Source: Oenanthe sinensis (Eukaryota > Streptophyta > Magnoliopsida > Apiales > Apiaceae). Taken from it: a DNA stretch of 64,000 nt. The position numbers were made by a program, and so were the translations under genes. The DNA lies in contig CM053801.1 of the NCBI GenBank assembly GCA_028671895.1, forward strand, positions 39,188,836 through 39,252,835. Direction: 5' to 3'. The first letter of the stretch is position 1. Each line of letters opens with the position of its first letter. Below, in pieces: positions 57,487 through 64,000 of the stretch. The notes below the pieces were generated by a model. That model was given only the letters and a program-made list of their open reading frames with translations, was not told the DNA's origin and made no database searches.

Positions 57487-58615
57487 TGTTATTCCCTAGA
57501 ACAATGTCAATATTTGTATAAGGGTGGGGGGGGGGGGGTTGAATACAAATATTAAAACTTTTAGCTTATTCTAATATTTGTTCTTGATGTTTGAGAATTA
57601 GAGAGAATATGTTCAAACAAATTTCGACTGAAAAAAAAATAAACTGAACAAACAGATTTAAAATTACTGATGGATTTGTTTTTCCATCAGTGTATATTTT
57701 TGCTCAATGATCCTAGGTTAAAAGAAACTTAGCTGCACTTTTACAAGATTAGAAAACAAAATCAACTGTTCTTACAAATCTGCTATCAAACTAGAACAGT
57801 TGATTAAGAAATATTGTCTAACTTGTCTGTTTTCTAATAATGATACTGCACTTGTTTATATACTCCAAGTGTGCTTTTACAATTCCTATTCTAGGATTGT
57901 TTCTACCTACCTTCCTTTTACCTTTTTCTATTTTAGAATAAAGGTTTGAAAGACAGCTTCTGATTGAGTCTTCACAGTCATCATAGACTGTCTTCCATCG
58001 GTGTTCTTTTGCCTTTTTGGATCTCTGACAGATTGCCTTTTTGTCACAGTCAATTGATAATTTGCTGTTAAGCATATCAATTGACTCTTTCTTAATTCTT
58101 CAACTGATAATGTTCTTCGATTGATCTTGATATCCATCGATTGATAAGTAAGTTGCCTTATCGATTGATAAATGATATCAATTGATATATCAATCGATGG
58201 GTCTTCACATCAGTTGATGGTCTTCAACTCTTGACTTGGTTTCTTCGATTGATCTCTCATCCATCGATGCTTCAATATCAATTGATCATCCTTCACTTGT
58301 GTAATTTCCTGTCTTCACATAATTACAATTTGACAATTTAATTCACACATCAATTGATGATCTATATCAATCGACTCTAACATCAATTGATGAATAAAAT
58401 ATCAATTGATTTACACCTTATCGATTGAAATAGACTAAGTACACCTATGCTACTATCCAAATTATCAGTTGATTCAGATAAACACTTCAACTGATAAATG
58501 GTTTCCTGATCAATTGATATTTATAACTTTCATATCAATTGATCAGTTACATCAAATAAAATTTCTATGATTCTAAGATTAATGTTATCATCAAATTACA
58601 TGTAGATTCCTAACA
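57487..58615 (-). repeat. 3' LTR of minus-strand SIRE-like element M2
   Basis: 1129 bp, plus-strand TGTTATTCCCTAG to TCCTAACA. A G13 run is at 57526-57538. The U3-like part (58040-58560) holds about 20 copies of the degenerate palindrome TCRRYYGA, mostly TCAATTGA and TCGATTGA. It interrupts M1 gag at 57486. The partner LTR lies outside the window. Confidence 0.88.
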
Positions 58616-58630
58616 ATCTCCCCCTATTTG
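58616..58630 (-). other. Polypurine tract of M2
   Basis: On the minus strand this reads CAAATAGGGGGAGAT, directly before the LTR. Confidence 0.88.
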
Positions 58631-58702
58631 TGTTTGTGATATGAACATGCATAAATCTACTTGATGATAACAAAAACCTTAACTATAATCATTTAAATAA
58701 AA

Positions 58703-61700
58703 TCAAGAAATTTTCATAGAACTTTTAGGAAATACCAGTTGATGATTATTCTTTGCAGACTGTTCCAGTGTCTTCAATTCTTCATGATCTTCAATCTTCA
58801 ATTTCTTCTTCTTCTTCTTCTTCTTTTCAGCATTTTCTTTTAATTGCCTCATAAAGGTGCTCCTCAATATTGCTTCATCTTCATCAGTTTCCCCAAGTTG
58901 CCTCATAAGATAGTGGATTTCCTCATCTGTGATTTTGTCCAGATATTTGCAGATATCAAAGAATTTTGTATTGCCTTCCACATCTGTAAAAATCATGGCA
59001 TACTTTGGTTCCAACACCACCTTCTTGACTTGAGATTTCCATAGCTTCAAAGGAGAATCAGGTTCAGCTTCAGCTTTTGTTCTCCTCGGCTTTGAGATTT
59101 GTTGGTGGATTTCCTGAGAAATAGTCACATTGAGTTTGTACCTTTTGTTTAGAAGAGGTAGAATTGTCTTCAACACATTGTAGCCCTGCTTCATAATCAC
59201 CTTCGTTGAGTAAGTGAGTTTAGAACCATTTTCATACTCCAACCTCATGGATTCCTCTTGATTTGAAGTTGCAGGATGGGTTCTAACTCCAATTAATCCT
59301 TTCTCACTTACAACTGGAGTTCCTTTTAATTGGTATCCTTCAAATGTCACTTCCTCCTTGTTTTCTCCTTGAGTGACTTGAGGATTCTCCTGAACCACCA
59401 TCTTCTGAGATGAATCTGCCCTTTTCTGGGCCATTACTAATTTTATCCTTTTTCTCAATGGTTGCTCTGCCTGTAGCTCTTCCAATGCCACTGCATTTCC
59501 ATCTGTCTAGAAATCTCTTCATTCTCCTTTTCTCTCCTTGAGGCATCTGAGATTCCTATAGTGATGGCTCCTTGAAGTAGCTTTTGGCCTACTGGTTCAG
59601 TTTTCTTCTTCTTCTCTTTTTCAATCACTATTGCTTTCCCTTTCTTCTTTTCTTTAAGTGCTTCAATATCCAATTGAAGAAAAGCTTCTGTATTTGAGTT
59701 GCTTTCCTGAGTGGCCCCCTTTGCACTTTCATTTACTGCTCTGATTTGAGCAATAAATTCATCTAAATTTCCTGACTCTGCAGCCTTTGCAACCAACTCA
59801 GTGTTCCTTTTTAGGGTTTTAAGTCTTTGACTTTCCCTCTCAATCATTAGTTGAGTTTCCTTTTCTCTAGAATTTCTTCTAGCTTCCAAATCATCTTCAA
59901 ATTTCTTAGCATCTCTTTTTTTGTGTTCCATATCATCTTTGGAATATTTTGAAGATTGACCCTTATAGCTTCCACTGCCACTTGCACCACTTTTTGAGGT
60001 CCTGCTGTGACCACCCAAATTAACTCTAGGATTATCACTCATGGCTCCTCCAACACCACCATCTTTATCATTATTCTTCTTTGTATTCTCCTCCTTTTTG
60101 TTATCATCACAACTAGGAGGTGGTGGCATTCTGTCAAGAAACTTCTGAAGAATTTCAGCATGTAGAGTCTGTCCTCTAATGATAGCTTCCATCTTAGTTT
60201 CTATGGACTCTACTCTCCTTTCCAAGGCTGAAAAATTCTTTGACTCCTTAAACAATTTATCCTTAATTTACACCAGAGTGTTCATTGGTAGTTTCTCATC
60301 CAATCTTCTTTCCAATACATCCTTGTTTGTTGAGATTGAATCTTTGATGTTGTTCAATTCCCTTCTTATGCCAGTGACTGTCATTTTCTGCAATTTTAAC
60401 TGATCCTTCATGCAGGTGGCAATTCTCCTGTGAGTTAAGTCCACAATGTTCACCTCCATCATTGCCCTTCTGTATTGTGATAGGTTCTCTGTTTCTGCAT
60501 CTTCAAGAGAACCATCAATGGTACTCATCCATGGATCCTCATCTGAATCACTTTCTAGATCACCAGGAGTCATATGACAGATATCTGTGACATTGACCAA
60601 ACTTTCATTCAAGTTTCTAGTTCTCTGTTCAGTATGATCAATGCCTAAGAGTTGTTCAGCATCCCTGTTGCTTGATGTGGCTAGTCCCTGGTACCTTGGA
60701 TCAGGATGGACAAAGTTGCTTGGATCCAAGTCACCTGCATCAACTTCCATATCTTCAACAGCTACTTCCTCCAATAATTCAGCTTCTTTCTCTACACCAC
60801 TTCCTCCTGCTTCATTTGCATTAAGGACTCCCCCTAACTCCTTTACTCCCTCCCCTTCAGACATCAATTCAATTTCCAACTTCTGAGCATATTCAAGAAT
60901 TTTTCTGTCACTCTCACTCATCTCTCTATTTTTCATCAAGATCTCATCTTGGAACCTCACCTCTCCCTCACTCATTATCTGTGCACCTTCTAAGGTGGGG
61001 CCCTCAAGTGTTTCACTCTCATTCCTGGAAGAAAGGAATGACCTCACTCACTCCCTCTCCTTTTGTCAGGCTGCAATCCTGCCTCTCACTCAACTCACTC
61101 AATCCTATAAGTGTGTGTGCAACATCAATTGATTGGGTATTAATTGATGTTAAGAAAATATCAGTTGATGAGGTGTTTAGGATATCCATCGATTGATGCA
61201 TACCCATCGATTGATCTTGAGTATCGATCGATGGCTTATCAGTCGATGGCTGAATATCAATTGATGTTGAGACATCAATTGATGGAGTAGAAACATTTGA
61301 TGTAATTATTTGAGAAGTTACGTTTGAGATGATTTGAGAAATGGAATCCTGAACTTCCTGGGAAGAAAATTCAGAATGGAGTTTTGGCTTCTCCTTGAGT
61401 AACAAAGAAGGAGAATCTGAAAATGCTTGATTCTCTATCAAAACATTTTCTGAAGAAGTTTGATGTGAAGGAGAGAAAGGAATGGAAATAGATAAAGAAT
61501 GGGACTGCAACTCCACATTTATTGGAGATGCATCAAACTGAATTTGAGAAGGCTCGACCACAGTTTCCTGTGATTTTGCAGTGTGTGAATCCCCTTGTGC
61601 AAAGGTTACTTTCTTCTTTCTCCTTTCATAGGATTTGGGGGTTTTGGCTTGAGTGTCCCCATCTTTGTTCTGTGCCCCTGGCTGTGGGCTCTTTTCAATA

Positions 61701-62855
61701 TTGACATCTTTTTGGGAAGATGCCAACAGAGATATGGTATTATCCTTGTTAACATCCACAGTCTTTTGGGAGACTGTGGAGTGGGTAGGTTTGGGTTGCA
61801 CACCCTCTCTCTTCTTATCCTTCTGGGTTCTTTGACTTTCCCCAGTTCCCTCACCAGAACCTTCTACATCTAATCTATCACCACCTGGAGTTTTTCTTTT
61901 CTTTGGTTTTACAACAACAGATTTTTGAGAACCTGTTGAGGTTGGTTTCTTAGATTTGATTGAGGAAATAGGTAGTGTGGCTTCGGTAGGAGGGTTGGGG
62001 TTACTGCTAGCCCCCTCCATTGCCACAGAAGGCAAAGAAACTTGAGTTTCAGAAGAAGTAAGGGAAGAAATAAATACCTGAACAAAAGGTGGATAGATCA
62101 ATTCCACATTGCTGTGAAGATTGATCCTGACCAAGTCTTTGAAGACCCTTTTGTTTTGGACACAGCCGTCCAAAGTCTCCATCTCTCTAGTTATTTCAAT
62201 GTCCTTCACAAAATGGTTAATAAACAACATAATAAATCTAGCATAATATATATGATTTGATCTATTAGCCTTATTACCCAATTTTGCTGCAATTTCATTT
62301 AGTATGATGGAAGATAGATTGAAAATTTTATCAAACAAAATACTATATGCTACTTCCTGCATACTAGTTGTTATTGCATCAAAATTGCTAATTTTACCCT
62401 AAAACATTTAATTATGACATCAAAGAAATAAGATCATTATCTCCTAAGATGTTTTCTAACCACATGACCTATTCCTATTTCTGGTTCAGCATAATTAACA
62501 GATTTTAGCATTAACCTAATTTCTTTATCTGTTGGGCTTTTATCAGTATTATTAGCAGGTAACTCTAAGCATTCATTAATAACAACATTAGTAACAGTGT
62601 ACTTATCTCCTTTACAAGTGAATGTAATTGCAGAGTTGTCACTTGTGATTTCAGCACTTGCCCAAAATTCTTCCACCAAGTTACAGACGATCTTTAGAGC
62701 ATCTTTGAGTGCCTTCCTTACCTTGCAACTTTCCAGAAATTTCATCAGAGGATGGAACTCCTGGGGTGCCTCTTCCACTATTGTACATGCTACGAAATTT
62801 ATTTATTCATAGATGTAACCACTCTGTGAAACTTTCTTTGATGTAGAGGCCATTG
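58703..62855 (-). pseudogene. M2 accessory (post-pol) ORF, over 4 kb, few breaks
   Basis: Starting at an ATG near 62850 (MASTSKKVSQSGY), the minus strand encodes a long protein in five segments: 62778-62437, 62362-61019, 61047-60268, 60255-59455 and 59491-58703. The N-terminal ~250 residues look globular (EFHPLMKFLESCKVRKALKD; NHIYYARFIMLFINHFVKD). Similar sequences occur in plant databases as putative transposon proteins; this is from memory. A Ser/Thr/Pro/Lys-rich region and an SID/STD/SMD repeat region follow (61110-61300). Next come acidic and coiled-coil-like parts, a Lys/Glu-rich helix and a poly-Lys run (58805-58828). Three or four stops or frameshifts break it. No signal peptide, convincing membrane span or enzyme motif is seen, so env function is not supported. 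Position after RNase H is typical of SIRE-like elements. Confidence 0.72.
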
Positions 62856-63444
62856 CTTTGACTTTTGACTAGAAATCACTTTCTTGACAAGGATTAGGTA
62901 TTTGAGAGAGATTGAAAATTGAGAGATTAGTGACTAAGTTCGCAGATTGAGAGAGAGACAGAGAGAAATTAGTAAACAGAATGCAGGTAAGAGTAAAGAA
63001 AAAAAAAATTAATCTCACTATTTATATTTACTAATTTGTCAATCGATTTCTTACTCAAAATAGAAATTAATTGACCGTTGAAAAAAAAATGAATAAGTGA
63101 ATTACTTATTTTGGCAATCGACTGTTATACATACAGGACTGTATGTATTTATCAATTGATAAGACAAGTAATCAACGGCTAGATTTTGTACAGGTCGATT
63201 GATGACATGGACCCTAAAACTTCCATGCCATCGATTGATAACTAATTTCTCCATCGACCGTTAGTACTATCCATCGATAGACAAATACATCATCGATTGA
63301 TGTAGTCATCAGTCGACAGATCAATATATCCATTGATATGTAAAATGCTTATCAATTGATTAATGAAAAATCAACAGATTAGCATTATCAACGGCTACCT
63401 ACTAGAACGAAAACTACTAACTAACTTATCAGACATTTCAAATG
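62856..63444 (-). other. M2 spacer between RNase H and accessory ORF, with TCRRYYGA motifs
   Basis: Non-coding. Seven matches to TCRRYYGA lie at 63038-63360, plus related half sites (ATCGATAG, ATCGACCG). The same motif fills the M2 LTR and part of the accessory ORF. Confidence 0.6.
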
Positions 63445-64000
63445 TTAATTAAAATTAAACATACCTAAATCACAGACCAATCTATTAAAGGTAGATTTAT
63501 CTAATGGTTTGGTAAAAATGTCTGCAACTTGTCTTTCACTAGGGACAAAATGTAATTCAACAGTACCATTCATTACATGTTCCCTAATGAAGTGATACCT
63601 TATGTCAATGTGCTTGGTTCTGGAATGTTGTACAGGATTTTCTGTTATTGCAATGACACTTATATTATCACAGAAAATAGGAATCTTGTTTAAGTTGAAC
63701 CCATAGTCAAGTAGTTGATTCCTCATCCATAATATTTGAGCACAACAACTTCCAGCTGCAATGTATTTAGCCTCTGCAGTAGATGTAGACACTGAATTCT
63801 GCTTCTTGCTAAACCATGAAACAAGCTTATTTCCTAGAAATTGACAGGAGCCTGTTGTACTTTTTCTGTCAATTCTGCAACCTGCATAGTCTGCATCTGA
63901 ATAACCAATTAGATCAAATCCAGAATCTCTAGGATACCAAATTCCAAGATTTGGAGTTCCTTTGAGATATCTCAATATTCTTTTTATTTCAATCAAATGA
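63445..64000 (-). CDS. pol: M2 RNase H domain (partial; continues beyond the window)
   Basis: The C-terminal 183 codons of a copia polyprotein are open: RILRYLKGTPNLGIWYPRDS, GYSDADYAGCRIDRKST and STSTAEAKYIAAGSCCAQ, where Glu of the usual AEAEY is Lys. They continue with FCDNISVIAITENPVQHSRT, RTKHIDIRYHFIREH and VADIFTKPLDKSTF, ending in a stop at 63445. The first residues and the RT lie to the right of the window. It is undamaged within the window, so M2 may be one of the younger insertions. The Glu-to-Lys change in AEAEY could affect the active site. Confidence 0.85.
   Translation of the reverse strand, partial: HLIEIKRILRYLKGTPNLGIWYPRDSGFDLIGYSDADYAGCRIDRKSTTGSCQFLGNKLVSWFSKKQNSVSTSTAEAKYIAAGSCCAQILWMRNQLLDYGFNLNKIPIFCDNISVIAITENPVQHSRTKHIDIRYHFIREHVMNGTVELHFVPSERQVADIFTKPLDKSTFNRLVCDLGMFNFN

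Noticed and set aside
57526..57538. A run of 13 G as an assembly artefact or vector join.
   Set aside because: C-rich runs before the LTR end are normal for SIRE-like LTRs (compare 33020 and 35930); the exact length may be inaccurate.
58040..58560. The ATCAATTGAT-rich stretch as a CRISPR array or satellite.
   Set aside because: Spacing is irregular, the unit is 8-10 bp and the region is a plant retrotransposon LTR.

Overview
The window is a stretch of plant nuclear DNA, probably from a eudicot, made almost entirely of nested Ty1/copia LTR retrotransposons. The evidence is plant-type copia gag, protease, integrase, RT and RNase H motifs on both strands, primer sites of the TGGTATCAGAGC type complementary to plant initiator tRNA-Met, polypurine tracts, TG...CA long terminal repeats and short target-site duplications. 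No prokaryotic genes, rRNA, tRNA or CRISPR are visible. The species cannot be named from the sequence.

Region 1 (1-20000). The left edge carries exon sequence of a host gene for a LEA-like protein with a C-terminal TMEM205/DUF4149-type membrane domain. A copia complex (family R1, LTR about 0.7 kb) sits in that exon between 5-bp duplications GCTTT (558-562 and 10506-10510), and the gene's reading frame resumes on the far side. The complex is rearranged: a plus-strand 5' part (563-2823), a minus-strand element (2824-7355), an unidentified 310-bp captured segment, and a plus-strand 3' part (7679-10505) lacking the gag/integrase block that lies inverted just upstream. The 3' half plus the gene's last exons recurs downstream (5960-11571 matches 12768-19720). 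The copies are separated by a truncated LTR of another family. The second copy's LTR contains an 875-bp non-coding MULE-like transposon with a perfect 9-bp target duplication.

Region 2 (20000-33000). A truncated copia element C (LTR and gag only) is followed by Ty3/gypsy remnants. Into these is inserted an almost complete copia element B (23641-32275, LTRs about 1.6 kb).

Region 3 (33000-64000). SIRE-like copia elements are nested. Minus-strand M1 starts at its 3' LTR (32999) and runs to gag at 57486. It was hit by plus-strand P1 (34096-47577, near-identical 1.86-1.88-kb LTRs around a wrecked interior), by a 2.1-kb near-perfect inverted repeat (52565-54709) and by minus-strand M2 (57487 to beyond 64000). 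M1, M2 and P1 each have an extra ORF region after pol; that of M2 is over 4 kb.

The most distinctive signal is that four SIRE-like families each carry a dense array of their own short motif: TCRRYYGA in M2, AGACTCTGA in M1, CGATAGTTA in P1 and its relative, and GACAGTA in C. In M2, M1 and C the motif also occurs inside coding sequence. All retroelement genes here are interrupted by stops or frameshifts, so the window is best read as a fossil bed with one disrupted host gene.
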